Positions 49,197-57,727 of a DNA stretch of 64,000 nt are shown here, piece by piece (position 1 is the first letter of the stretch; every line of letters begins with the position of its first letter). The translations under genes and the position numbers were made by a program. The notes below the pieces were generated by a model. It saw only the letters and a list, made by a program, of their open reading frames with translations. It had not been told where the DNA came from and searched no databases. The stretch is from Alteribacter natronophilus. Its GTDB lineage: Bacteria; Bacillota; Bacilli; Bacillales; Salisediminibacteriaceae. The stretch is taken from assembly GCF_006007885.1 (NCBI RefSeq), contig NZ_VCRO01000002.1, positions 186,001-250,000 on the forward strand, given 5' to 3'.

Positions 49197-49318
49197 CGTC
49201 CGCTCCCGCCTGCCGATCAGAACCGTCCAACACGAGCGGGAAAACAGCAGCAAGTGAGAGAATCACCGGCGCCTCGCAGCAGACCTCAGCCTGTGACCGC
49301 CGCAAAGGGGAAATGGTT

Positions 49319-50125
49319 ATGATGAGAGGACTAAACGGCGCAGCTGCCGGGATGATCGCCCAGCAGCGCCGCCAGGAAATGCTCACTGACAACTTAAACA
49401 ATATGAATACTCCCGGACATAAAGCCGACCAGGCGTCGCTTCGCGCCTTCCCGAACATGCTCATACAGGCAGCGGGGCAGGGAGTCCGTGGGGGCCATAT
49501 AGGCGAACTTGCCACCGGTGTCTATATGCAGGAGCGCATTCCGCATTTTGCACAGGGAGATCTCATGGAGACAGGGAATGCAGCCGACCTGGCGCTTCTT
49601 CAGAGCAGTGTTCCCGAGGGAGCGATGCTGTTTTTTGCCGTGGAAGGGGATGACGGCACCGGACGCCTTACCCGAAACGGCAGTTTTACTGTAGACGGGG
49701 AAGGATTTCTCACGACAGCCGGCGGCCGCTACATTCTTGATACAGAAGGAGAGCGGATCCAGACAGGCAGCGAACAGTTCCGAATAAACGAAGAGGGAAG
49801 TGTATTCGTGGAAGGGGCTGAGGGGGAAGAGGAAATTGCCCGGCTCGGCGTCATTCTCGCTGAAGACCCCGCACAGCTGGTCCATGAGGAAGAAGGGCTC
49901 CTCCGGTACGAAGGAGATGAAGCCGATCTTTTACCTGCTGCCGGTAATGACGAAGTCACCTACAGAATCGAACAGGGGTTTCTGGAACGCTCAAACGTGG
50001 ATGCCAGCCGCACGATGACGGAAATGATGGCTGCCCTCCGTTCGTTTGAGGCTAATCAGAAAATTCTCCAGTCATACGACAGGAGCCTTGAGCGGACCGT
50101 GAACGACGTAGGCCGAATCGGATAG
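49319..50125 (+). CDS. flhO: Flagellar hook-basal body protein FlhO (FlgF/FlgG family)
   Basis: 268 residues. Rod-type flagellar protein exported by the flagellar secretion system. N-terminal coiled-coil start MMRGLNGAAAGMIAQQRRQE, and a D0-type C terminus ending near ANQKILQSYDRSLERTVND. The N-terminal SxNxANxxT motif is altered to DNLNNMNTPG. Of three close start codons, ATG 49319 is best placed after AAAGGGG. Pairs with flhP as in B. subtilis. Confidence 0.88.
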   Translation: MMRGLNGAAAGMIAQQRRQEMLTDNLNNMNTPGHKADQASLRAFPNMLIQAAGQGVRGGHIGELATGVYMQERIPHFAQGDLMETGNAADLALLQSSVPEGAMLFFAVEGDDGTGRLTRNGSFTVDGEGFLTTAGGRYILDTEGERIQTGSEQFRINEEGSVFVEGAEGEEEIARLGVILAEDPAQLVHEEEGLLRYEGDEADLLPAAGNDEVTYRIEQGFLERSNVDASRTMTEMMAALRSFEANQKILQSYDRSLERTVNDVGRIG

Positions 50126-50234
50126 CCGCCGGGAAAGTCGGTTTTTCCCATAGCCAGGGAGCAGTAAATAGTCAGCAAAGCGGCAGTTTTATTACATAAT
50201 TCTTTGACAGGACGAGCCAGGAGGCAGGATAACG

Positions 50235-51062
50235 ATGAACCAGTCGATGATCAATTCAGCGGTGACGCTTGGCCAGCTTCAGCACAAGATGGATACGACC
50301 TCAAACAATCTGGCAAACCTCAATACAACAGGCTATAACCGCCGCGATGTTACCTTTTCGAGTCTGCTCTCACAGCAGATCCACAATCAGCCGGCAGCGG
50401 AACAGGAGATCGGCCGCATGACTCCCGGGGGCATTCGTGTCGGAACCGGCGGAGCCGTGGCCCAGACCGCTGTCCGTTTTGAACAGGGGGCGTTGAACAG
50501 AACCGGGCGTGATCTTGATATAGCCCTGACTGAACCGGGCTACTTCTTTGAGCTTGCAGAAGGTGAGGACGGCAATCGCCGTCTGACGAGAGACGGAGCA
50601 TTTTATCTGACTCCCGGGCCGGCTGCCGGGGGAAACAGTCTCGTTAATCAGAACGGGGAATCTGTGCTGGGAGCTGATGGGCAGCCCGTAACAATCCCGG
50701 CTGATTATCAGGCCATAAATGTAACTGAAGCGGGTATGGTAACTGTTACCATGCAGGACGGAACCGTGGAGGAAGCCGGCCAACTTCAGCTCGTTCAAGT
50801 AACGAAGCCTCAGGTTCTGGAATCATCAGGCGGAAACGTCTTTACCCTGCCGGCTCCTGATGAGCTGAACCTCGATGAAGAAGACGTATTGAACGGGGCT
50901 GCCGGTACAGATATCTTTATGCAGGGCAGTCTCGAGCAGTCCAACGTTGATATGGCAAAAGAAATGAATGACATGCTTCAGACACAGCGGAACTTCCAGT
51001 TTCATTCACGCGCCATCTCCATTGGCGATGAAATGCGAGGGCTTGTAAACGGCCTCCGTTAA
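50235..51062 (+). CDS. flhP: Flagellar hook-basal body protein FlhP (FlgG-like)
   Basis: 275 residues. Distal-rod-type flagellar protein. N-terminal NNLANLNTTGYNRRDVTF signature, central beta domain, C-terminal GSLEQSNVDMAKEMNDML and QRNFQFHSRAI. RBS GGAGGCAGGA. Confidence 0.92.
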   Translation: MNQSMINSAVTLGQLQHKMDTTSNNLANLNTTGYNRRDVTFSSLLSQQIHNQPAAEQEIGRMTPGGIRVGTGGAVAQTAVRFEQGALNRTGRDLDIALTEPGYFFELAEGEDGNRRLTRDGAFYLTPGPAAGGNSLVNQNGESVLGADGQPVTIPADYQAINVTEAGMVTVTMQDGTVEEAGQLQLVQVTKPQVLESSGGNVFTLPAPDELNLDEEDVLNGAAGTDIFMQGSLEQSNVDMAKEMNDMLQTQRNFQFHSRAISIGDEMRGLVNGLR

Positions 51063-51104
51063 AGCTACAATGGAAAAAAGCACTGTCATAACAAGGAGCT
51101 AATC

Positions 51105-51419
51105 ATGAGCATGAGTAATAAGCAGACCGATGAAACGCAGCCAATGTCCAGGGAAGAGATCCGCAAGCGGAAACTCGAAGAAAAAGAGCAGGCTAAAGCC
51201 CGCCAGGAAGAAGAAAAGAAGCCGAAAAAGGAACGCGGCCGGGTTCGTCTGATCCCAATATGGCTCCGTCTTATTCTGGTTGTTTTCTTCCTCGGGGTCA
51301 GTATCGTCCTCGGTGCCATGATCGGCTACGGCGTCATCGGCGACGGTCAGCCAATGGATATTTTCCAGCGCGAAACGTGGGGGCACATCTATGACCTCAT
51401 TTATTACGGTATTAACTAA
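51105..51419 (+). CDS. EpuA-family small membrane protein ('RNA polymerase subunit beta' annotation family)
   Basis: 104 residues. Highly charged N-terminal half (Lys/Glu/Arg about 15-50), one membrane helix (about 53-75), then a short extracytoplasmic end. This family (PF11772, EpuA) is often mislabelled DNA-directed RNA polymerase subunit beta; I see no polymerase feature. Downstream of flhP as in other Bacillus. RBS AAGGAG. Confidence 0.75.
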   Translation: MSMSNKQTDETQPMSREEIRKRKLEEKEQAKARQEEEKKPKKERGRVRLIPIWLRLILVVFFLGVSIVLGAMIGYGVIGDGQPMDIFQRETWGHIYDLIYYGIN

Positions 51420-51434
51420 TTTCATATAACATTT

Positions 51435-51478
51435 AACGCCTGTCCTTCTCATATTTAAAGAGCAGGGCAGGCGTTTTC
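51435..51478 (+). terminator. Intrinsic terminator
   Basis: AACGCCTGTCC / GGGCAGGCGTT stem, AT-rich loop, then TTCTG. Confidence 0.65.
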
Positions 51479-51516
51479 TGCTTCTTACAGTGTTATTGCA
51501 GCGGTACTGATTCTTT

Positions 51517-51545
51517 TTTACAAACCGGGGAAAAAAGGATACACT
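51517..51545 (+). promoter_or_regulatory. Candidate sigma-A promoter of fabZ
   Basis: TTTACA (51517-51522), 17-base spacer, TACACT (51540-51545). Confidence 0.45.
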
Positions 51546-51583
51546 AATATCTATAACCAGCACCTATGAGGAGGTACTAATAT

Positions 51584-52021
51584 ATGCTGAATACAGAACA
51601 GATTAAGGAAATCATTCCTCACCGTTATCCGTTTCTGCTAGTGGACCGGATCCTTGAAGTTGATGAAGGGCAGCGGGCAGTTGGAATTAAGAACGTAACG
51701 GCAAACGAAGAGTTTTTTAACGGACACTTTCCGGATTACCCGGTTATGCCGGGCGTACTGATTGTGGAGGCACTGGCTCAGGTTGGCGCCGTAGCTATTC
51801 TGAAAAAGGAAGAGAACCGAGGCAGACTCGCTTTCTTTGCCGGTATCGATAAGTGCAGATTTAAGGGCCAGGTCACGCCGGGGGATCAGCTTCGTCTCGA
51901 AGTGGAAATGACCCGCCTTCGCGGGAGCATCGGGAAAGGAAAAGCGACGGCTTCGGTTGACGGACAGACTGTGGCGGAGATGGAAATGATGTTTGCCCTT
52001 GGGGACAAAGAAGATAAATAA
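51584..52021 (+). CDS. fabZ: 3-hydroxyacyl-[acyl-carrier-protein] dehydratase FabZ
   Basis: 145 residues. Hot-dog-fold dehydratase of type II fatty acid synthesis. Catalytic His in [22 protein letters not shown] together with its Glu. RBS AGGAGG. Monocistronic here. Confidence 0.95.
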   Translation: MLNTEQIKEIIPHRYPFLLVDRILEVDEGQRAVGIKNVTANEEFFNGHFPDYPVMPGVLIVEALAQVGAVAILKKEENRGRLAFFAGIDKCRFKGQVTPGDQLRLEVEMTRLRGSIGKGKATASVDGQTVAEMEMMFALGDKEDK

Positions 52022-52037
52022 ATCTTTTTTTCGGGGA

Positions 52038-52073
52038 AGTTTTCTTCAGTTATGAGGAAAGCTTTCTTTTTTT
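52038..52073 (+). terminator. Intrinsic terminator of fabZ
   Basis: AGTTTTCTTC / GAGGAAAGCT stem (two G-U pairs) followed by TTCTTTTTTT. Confidence 0.65.
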
Positions 52074-52410
52074 GTAAGCCTGTGTCACATCCCATCTTTT
52101 TAATTAAACGTTTATTTAACTTCTTTGCAATCGTCACAAATAAGCCTTTATATCCACATTCCGCAAAATATTTTTTTACTGCCGGAAAAGTGGTGACGAA
52201 CCAGCCCGAACCCTGTGAGGACGTGACATCAGCCTTTCTATGAACAGTCTGTTCAATTGTGTGAGAATGTAAAAAGTCAGCTTCTGATGTTTTGAAGTGG
52301 ACAAACGGTGATATATCCACCATAGAATCACTGAAACAGCTGGGGCATCGATTGCAGCACCTGTTTTACATTCAAAAAACTTACTAATGGATAACAGGAG
52401 GCTATATATT
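52074..52410. other. Gene-free stretch before the acidic lipoprotein cluster
   Basis: About 340 bases with no supported gene. No clear sigma-A promoter; a short frame at 52052-52243 has no ribosome site. Confidence 0.4.
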
Positions 52411-52743
52411 ATGAAACGTAAAGCTTATCTAACAGTCGCAACAGGTATTTTGGCAACAGGGATTCTTGCAGCGTGCGGTGACGCCGATCAGGATGTTGAT
52501 GTGGAGGATACAGACGATGGCGTAGAGCAGGATGACGGCGGCGACATGGATACCGACGATGACGGTATGGACGACGATGGTATTGAAGAAGACGATGACA
52601 ACGGTGACACCGAAGTAGATGTAGACACTGATGCAGATGCAGACGGTGATGCAGATGGCGATGCAGATGGTGATGCAGATGCAGACGCCGATGACGGTGA
52701 AGATGGAGACGTTGAAGTCGATACAGACGACGAAGACGAGTAA
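52411..52743 (+). CDS. Acidic small lipoprotein 1 (Asp-rich, DxD repeats)
   Basis: 110 residues. Signal peptide of 21 residues ending in lipobox LAAC with Cys22. The mature chain is almost wholly Asp, Glu, Gly, Ala, Val and Met, without Lys, Arg or His. Residues about 75-95 repeat DADADGDADGD, like DxDxDG calcium loops. First and longest of five tandem paralogues. ATG 52411 after AGGAGG (eight bases); an upstream ATG at 52387 precedes that ribosome site. No known family recognised; probably lipid-anchored on the outer face and disordered until it binds cations. Confidence 0.85.
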   Translation: MKRKAYLTVATGILATGILAACGDADQDVDVEDTDDGVEQDDGGDMDTDDDGMDDDGIEEDDDNGDTEVDVDTDADADGDADGDADGDADADADDGEDGDVEVDTDDEDE

Positions 52744-52911
52744 TTAATCGGTAAACGCCTTTCATTCTGGCTGCAGCTTCAGTCCACCTGAAGCCTTTGC
52801 AATTATCGATTATTCCTTATAAATGGTGGCCGTTACCCTGGTTTTTGTGGACATCATGAACTTGCAGACGGAATAAAAAATATGCGTTAAATACCAAGGA
52901 GGAATTAGATT

Positions 52912-53145
52912 ATGAAGAAGAAACTGTTTTTGTCAGTTCTTTCCGGAGCAATGGCACTTAGTGTACTAGGAGCGTGCGGAGACGCAGAAGACGATCCAGG
53001 CATGGACGACGATCCAATGGACGACACTGAAATGGACGACGGTGGCGACATGGACGATGACGGCATGGATGACGATGGTATGGACGACGACATGGACGAC
53101 GACATGGACGACGATATGGGCGACGACGACGAAATGGACGAATAG
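52912..53145 (+). CDS. Acidic small lipoprotein 2 (Asp/Met-rich)
   Basis: 77 residues. Signal peptide, lipobox LGAC, Cys22. Of the 55 residues after Cys22, 34 are Asp or Glu and about ten are Met, in a repeating MDDDG / MDDD pattern; no basic residue. The net mature charge is near -34. Own ribosome site AAGGAGGAA. 168 bases after paralogue 1. Function unknown. Confidence 0.85.
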   Translation: MKKKLFLSVLSGAMALSVLGACGDAEDDPGMDDDPMDDTEMDDGGDMDDDGMDDDGMDDDMDDDMDDDMGDDDEMDE

Positions 53146-53333
53146 ACGGATGATAGTGATGGAAATTGCTTAAACTAAAAGCACATTTCCTTTCACGCAT
53201 TCAAATCCGACTGTCCTGACGGTTCTCCTTGCAGGGGACCCGGAACGTATGAGCATCGGCAGCAGGAAACTTTCCTGCCGACCGTGCAGGCTTATTTTTA
53301 AACATCAAAAATTCTTTCGAGGAGGAATTCGCG

Positions 53334-53489
53334 ATGAGTAAAAAAGTTCTTTATGGTATCCTGGCAGGCCTAATGTCTGTAGGTGTACTTGCAGCTTGTG
53401 GTGACGTTGACGATCCGGATATGGATACGGATACTGAAATGGAAATGGATCAGGATGTAGACGGTGACGATGGTGAGATGGACGGATAA
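53334..53489 (+). CDS. Acidic small lipoprotein 3 (51 residues)
   Basis: Short gene below usual length cut-offs. It begins MSKKVLYGILAGLMSVGVLA and continues ACGDVDDPD, with the same 21-residue signal and Cys22 as its neighbours, then a 29-residue tail of Asp, Glu, Met, Gly, Thr. A strong GAGGAGGAATT ribosome site seven bases before the ATG supports it. 188 bases after paralogue 2. Confidence 0.82.
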   Translation: MSKKVLYGILAGLMSVGVLAACGDVDDPDMDTDTEMEMDQDVDGDDGEMDG

Positions 53490-53613
53490 TTAACCCGAAG
53501 TTCACCTTACTCTCCCTCATTTTCACACAATGAAGCAGGGGACTTTCCCCATAACCCTTTATTCGAAGAACTAACCATCATGAATGAGACATCAAAAGAA
53601 GGAGGGAAATGGC

Positions 53614-53769
53614 ATGAAAAAGAAAGTATTGCTTTCTTTGCTGGCTGGTGTTCTGTCTGTAGGCGTTCTGGCTGCATGTGGTGACGTGGAAGAGGATCCA
53701 ATGCAGGATGACCCTGGGATGGAAGACGACGGCATGGATGACGATGGTATGGACGACGACGGTTATTAA
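53614..53769 (+). CDS. Acidic small lipoprotein 4 (51 residues)
   Basis: Starts MKKKVLLSLLAGVLSVGVLA, then ACGDVEEDP; Cys22; 29-residue tail ending in MDDDG repeats and Gly-Tyr. ATG 53614 after GAAGGAGGGAA; the frame opens 30 bases earlier without a site. The signal peptide is almost identical to paralogue 5, showing recent duplication. Confidence 0.85.
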   Translation: MKKKVLLSLLAGVLSVGVLAACGDVEEDPMQDDPGMEDDGMDDDGMDDDGY

Positions 53770-53798
53770 GCTTCTGCTTAAAGCTGTCTGATCGCCGG

Positions 53799-53826
53799 GA
53801 TGTGGGGAGAAATCCCCGCATCTTTC
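53799..53826 (+). terminator. Terminator after acidic lipoprotein 4
   Basis: GATGTGGGGA / TCCCCGCATC stem (one G-U) with a GAAA tetraloop, then TTTCC. Confidence 0.65.
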
Positions 53827-53882
53827 CATGAACCGGCCAATTTGGGAAAGTCTCAAAGAGTGCAAAAAACCTGTTAGATCTG

Positions 53883-53912
53883 TTGTCAATGTTCAAGCAG
53901 TCGCGGTATCAT
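53883..53912 (+). promoter_or_regulatory. Candidate sigma-A promoter of acidic lipoprotein 5
   Basis: TTGTCA (53883-53888), 18-base spacer, TATCAT (53907-53912). About 115 bases before the ATG. Confidence 0.35.
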
Positions 53913-54030
53913 TATCACCGAAGCCGAACAAACAGGCTTCAGCAATTCAATCAACCAGGGGATTCTGTAATATCCCAACTACAAAATTACCGGTCAAAAA
54001 ACAGCCGGTACAACAGGAGGTAATTTCATC

Positions 54031-54282
54031 ATGAAGAAAAAGCTTATGCTTTCAGTATTATCAGGAGTACTAACTGTAGGAGTTCTCGCAGCATGTGGAG
54101 GCGCTGAAGAGGATCCAGGCATGGAAGACGGCGACATGGATCAGGACACTGAAATGGAAGATGATTACGAAGACGACGGCATGGATGACGACATGGGAGA
54201 TGACGAATTCGAAGATGACATGGATGACGACATGGAAGATGACGAATTCGACATCGACGATGAAGACGAAGAAGACATGTAA
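54031..54282 (+). CDS. Acidic small lipoprotein 5 (Asp/Glu/Met-rich)
   Basis: 83 residues. Signal MKKKLMLSVLSGVLTVGVLA, lipobox LAAC, Cys22; the tail is mixed Asp/Glu with Met, Gly and two Phe (EFEDDMDDDMEDDEF). No basic residues after position 4. RBS CAGGAGGTAA. Last of the five; 261 bases after paralogue 4. Confidence 0.85.
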   Translation: MKKKLMLSVLSGVLTVGVLAACGGAEEDPGMEDGDMDQDTEMEDDYEDDGMDDDMGDDEFEDDMDDDMEDDEFDIDDEDEEDM

Positions 54283-54500
54283 TTCAGGACTAACCCACCT
54301 GTAATTACAGATTTAACCCAAACCCTTTTTAAAAACCCTTAACCCACTCATAACTTTCCTGACCCTGGGTGTACCGAGGCCCAACCCTCCTCGATCATCC
54401 GGGGCAGGTAAAAACCCTTACTGCATACGTGCAGACAACCCACGTTCACCCTGTTTCTCTCCCAATTCCCCCTTATTTGGATATAAGAGATGAACGTGAC
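54283..54500. other. Gene-free 3' region of the lipoprotein cluster
   Basis: Rich in TAACCC and CCCTT motifs (about 54292-54440). No gene supported. Confidence 0.35.
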
Positions 54501-54536
54501 AGAAGACCAGGCCTAACCCTCCTGGTCTTCTTTTTT
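54501..54536 (+). terminator. Terminator downstream of the lipoprotein cluster
   Basis: GAAGACCAGG / CCTGGTCTTC perfect 10-bp stem followed by TTTTTT. It separates the cluster from the wall hydrolase gene. No gene or clear promoter in 54537-54798. Confidence 0.85.
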
Positions 54537-54798
54537 ATGGAAAAGTCCTGGATTTATATGTGGTGTTTAAATCCTCTTTAGTTGCCCGGAAATCCCATAC
54601 CCAGACTGATTAGGACTAAACCTGTTTCTGTCGAAAAATGAATAAGACCTATGTTTTGACAGGATGATCGTGACTTATTACGCTTCTTTCAAAATTGGGA
54701 CGAAATTTGTTGAAAATGAAAAATTCCGAAAGTAAACTAGGATTAAATGACAAAAGAAAAATTAACCAGATTTTAAGGGAGAAGGGGCGGGGTAAGGA

Positions 54799-56361
54799 AT
54801 GACACTGTTGTCACCTAAAAAAACGGTCATGACTGCTTCAGTCGCACTTGCGGGAGTTGTATTTGCCTCACCGTCAGGCGTGGAAGCATCTTTTGGAGAA
54901 CGAACACTGTCCTTTGGTATGAGTAATAATGATGTAAAGGTCCTTCAGGAAAAATTGAAAGAAGAAGGTTTTTTCAGCTATCACACAGCAACAGGCTATT
55001 TCGGGGAAGTGACACGAAAAGCAGTGAAGGATTTTCAGGATCATCACGGCCTTCAAGTGGACGGCATTGCCGGCCCCCAGACGTTTGGAGCTTTATCCAA
55101 CGGTACAGGCAGCGAAAGCAGTGAAGAATCATCACAGCCTCCGGCACAGACTAAAATACCTGACGGGGAACTCCTTCGTAACGGGTCCTCGGGAACAGCA
55201 GTTACACTTCTTCAGGAAAAGCTGAAAGAACTCGGATATTATACTTCTTCGGTGAATGGGCGTTATCGTTCCGAAACGGTGGAAGCTGTTCGTACATATC
55301 AGCGCAGCAATAACCTTCAGACAGATGGTATTGCCGGTCCGCAGACAATCGGCCACCTGAACAGTGGAAACAGTAAGCCTCATAGTCCTGAAAACTCTTC
55401 GGAAAACAGTGGATCAGACTCCGGCAACGGAACTCCTTCACTCCCGGCTAACAAAGTGCTCAGACTGAACGACCGGGGAAGTGACGTTGAGGCACTGCAG
55501 ATTCACTTGAAAGAATACGGCTATTACTCCTTCAATATAACAGGTACATACGGTACAATCACCCGGGAAGCGGTCCGTAACTTCCAGCGGGAAGCCGGAA
55601 TTTCTGTAGATGGTATTGCCGGTCCCCAGACGTTTAATGCTCTTAAAAACTGGAACGGATCCTCCTCGGGTTCCGGAACCACCGGCGAAGAGTCGAAAAG
55701 TGGATCGGGAGAAAGCGGTGCAGACTCAGGCGGCGGTTCTCTCCTGAAAGTCGGTTCAGAAGGGTCTGCAGTAACGGAGCTTCAGAACGAACTTAAAACG
55801 CTCGGTCTTTTTAACGTGGAGCCTACCGGCTACTATGGTTCAATAACGAAGCAGTCTGTGAAAACGTTCCAGCAGCAGTGGAACCTCACTTCTGACGGCA
55901 TTGCAACAAAAGCCACGATCGAGAAAATAAGCCAGGCAGCTGACGTACACCGTAAGGAAGCGGAGAGCGGCGGTTCCGGCGGCAACTCGGGTTCCGGAAG
56001 TTTTGAAGTCATGGACCTGATCGCCGATGCTTCCGGCTTTATCGGCACCCCTTATGTCTGGGGAGGTGCATCACCATCCGGTTTTGACTGCAGCGGCTTC
56101 ATTCAGTATGTATTCAAGCAGAACGGCAAAACCGTCCCAAGAACCGCAGCCCAGCAGTTTCATTTTGGCAAAAGTGTCACTTCCCCGCGGGTAGGGGATG
56201 TAGTATTTTTTGAGACCTATACTTCCGGCCCCTCCCATAACGGGATTTACATCGGAAACAACCAGTTTATCCATGCCGGATCATCAACAGGCGTGACGAT
56301 TGCAAATTTAAATACAAACTACTGGAGCTCCCGATACTTAGGGGCAAAAAGACTTCACTAG
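54799..56361 (+). CDS. NlpC/P60 wall hydrolase with four peptidoglycan-binding domains
   Basis: 520 residues. Signal peptide (about 1-30). PG_binding_1 domains at about 36-100, 124-188, 218-283 and 314-378, each with a DGIAGPQT-like motif (the fourth is degenerate, DGIATKAT), joined by Ser/Gly linkers. C-terminal NlpC/P60 peptidase with Cys431 (FDCSGFIQY), His480 (PSHNGIYIG) and His492. Likely an extracellular D-gamma-glutamyl-diamino-acid endopeptidase. Convergent with a shorter paralogue. Confidence 0.9.
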   Translation: MTLLSPKKTVMTASVALAGVVFASPSGVEASFGERTLSFGMSNNDVKVLQEKLKEEGFFSYHTATGYFGEVTRKAVKDFQDHHGLQVDGIAGPQTFGALSNGTGSESSEESSQPPAQTKIPDGELLRNGSSGTAVTLLQEKLKELGYYTSSVNGRYRSETVEAVRTYQRSNNLQTDGIAGPQTIGHLNSGNSKPHSPENSSENSGSDSGNGTPSLPANKVLRLNDRGSDVEALQIHLKEYGYYSFNITGTYGTITREAVRNFQREAGISVDGIAGPQTFNALKNWNGSSSGSGTTGEESKSGSGESGADSGGGSLLKVGSEGSAVTELQNELKTLGLFNVEPTGYYGSITKQSVKTFQQQWNLTSDGIATKATIEKISQAADVHRKEAESGGSGGNSGSGSFEVMDLIADASGFIGTPYVWGGASPSGFDCSGFIQYVFKQNGKTVPRTAAQQFHFGKSVTSPRVGDVVFFETYTSGPSHNGIYIGNNQFIHAGSSTGVTIANLNTNYWSSRYLGAKRLH

Positions 56362-56372
56362 GAGATAAAACC

Positions 56373-56416
56373 GCTCCACCGTCAGCGCCAATCAGCGCCG
56401 GCGGGGGAGCATTTTT
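56373..56416 (+). terminator. Intrinsic terminator of the four-domain hydrolase
   Basis: Interrupted stem GCTCC-CCG-GCGC / GCGC-CGG-GGAGC, then ATTTTTG. Confidence 0.7.
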
Positions 56417-56564
56417 GCGGGCCATTTCTGTAAAAGATCATTAAATGGAAATAAATGAAGATAATTTGAGAAAATCTGAAACCTTTTTTCTGCTCCCCCG
56501 TCTAATATAGTAGCAAGAGCAGGAGAGGTTTGACCTTCCTCTTTTTCTCTTCTCCCATTTATAT

Positions 56565-56599
56565 GGCGCCCGTCTGGACCACGGGCGCCTATTTTTTTA
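56565..56599 (+). terminator. Second terminator-type hairpin
   Basis: GGCGCCCGT / ACGGGCGCC perfect 9-bp stem, then TATTTTTTTA. About 150 bases past the first terminator, so it may end an unseen short transcript. Confidence 0.7.
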
Positions 56600-56632
56600 T
56601 GTAGAAAAAATCCTGGATAGCCCTGCAATAAG

Positions 56633-56670
56633 AAAATACCCGCAGACATGATGTCTGCAGGTATTTTTTG
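56633..56670. terminator. Bidirectional terminator
   Basis: AAAATACC-GCAGACAT / ATGTCTGC-GGTATTTT with one A-C mismatch. T-rich on both strands; serves the minus-strand hydrolase. Confidence 0.85.
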
Positions 56671-56731
56671 TTTAAGTTGAGTTTATTAAGGGTAGGGTAA
56701 ATAACAAAGTGTAATTGTAAATCAGTAGACT

Positions 56732-57727
56732 CTAGAAGCGGCCGGCACCGAGGTAACGTGGACCCCAGTAGCTGTTGCTCATGCTTGATACAGTTACGCC
56801 GGTAGAAGAACCGGAATGAATGAACTGACCGTTTCCAAGATAGATCCCTGCATGGGACGGACCTGTTCTTGTCTCGAAGAACACAAGGTCACCGCGGGAT
56901 GGGCTGGAAACCGGTGTGCGCTGGTTCCAGAGCTGTGCCACTGTACGAGGCAGAGATTTTCCGTTCTGGCTGAATACATAATTAATGAATCCGCTGCAGT
57001 CAAATCCTGAAGGTGACGTTCCACCCCATACATAAGGAGACCCTTCAACGCTGCGGGCAGTGGAAATCAGGCTGTCCACTGAAGACGAGCTGCTGCCTGA
57101 GCTGGCATTGCTTGTCCCGCTGTTATTTGAGCTGCCTGAAGAACTTGATTTTACAACAGACTCACCGTTAAGGGCGCGGTATGTCTGCGGTCCTGCAATA
57201 CCGTCAACACCGATTCCTGCACTGCGCTGGAAGCTGCGGACAGCTGATGCCGTTTTCGGTCCAAAGATACCCTGGTTCCCTGCGTCATAGCCAAGAGAAT
57301 TGAGCGCATCCTGGAGGCTTGAAACACTGCTGCCTCTTGAACCGGAACGAAGTGTACCGTTAAACGAAATCCAGTTACCGGAGCCGGAATTGGCGCTTGA
57401 TGAACCTGAAGTTGTCGCAGATGAACCGGAGTTTCCGCCGGATACACCCATCGCACCGAACGTCTGTGGACCTGCAATGCCGTCTACTGTAAGCCCTTCA
57501 CTGCGCTGGAAGTCACGAACAGCCTGTCGTGTAATTGTTCCGAAATAACCCGTTGATGTAGTACTCTGTGAAAAATGACCCTCATCTTTCAGCCAGTCCT
57601 GAAGCTCCTGTACATCCCCGTGTCTCATACCCTCACGAAGTGTCTGATCCCCGAGAGCTGCATCCGCAACCTGCGGAGCAAGCAGAACACCACCGGCAAT
57701 TGCTGCACTAACTACGACCTTTTTCAT
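56732..57727 (-). CDS. NlpC/P60 wall hydrolase with two peptidoglycan-binding domains
   Basis: 331 residues. Signal peptide (1-23, VADA). PG_binding_1 domains at about 27-92 and 125-186, a long Ser/Gly/Asn linker (190-215), and NlpC/P60 with Cys244 (FDCSGFINY), His292 (PSHAGIYLG) and His304. Close paralogue of the plus-strand neighbour, sharing VWGGxSPSGFDCSGF. RBS GGGGAGAGAG on the minus strand. Confidence 0.9.
   Translation of the reverse strand: MKKVVVSAAIAGGVLLAPQVADAALGDQTLREGMRHGDVQELQDWLKDEGHFSQSTTSTGYFGTITRQAVRDFQRSEGLTVDGIAGPQTFGAMGVSGGNSGSSATTSGSSSANSGSGNWISFNGTLRSGSRGSSVSSLQDALNSLGYDAGNQGIFGPKTASAVRSFQRSAGIGVDGIAGPQTYRALNGESVVKSSSSGSSNNSGTSNASSGSSSSSVDSLISTARSVEGSPYVWGGTSPSGFDCSGFINYVFSQNGKSLPRTVAQLWNQRTPVSSPSRGDLVFFETRTGPSHAGIYLGNGQFIHSGSSTGVTVSSMSNSYWGPRYLGAGRF

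Noticed and set aside
51105..51419. RNA polymerase beta subunit fragment
   Set aside because: The family name is misleading; the protein is a charged single-helix membrane protein with no polymerase motif.
52409..52765. Arg/Leu/His-rich minus-strand frame opposite acidic lipoprotein 1
   Set aside because: Reverse complement of GAC/GAT repeats necessarily gives Val/Ile/Arg/His-rich frames; the plus strand has a signal peptide and ribosome site.
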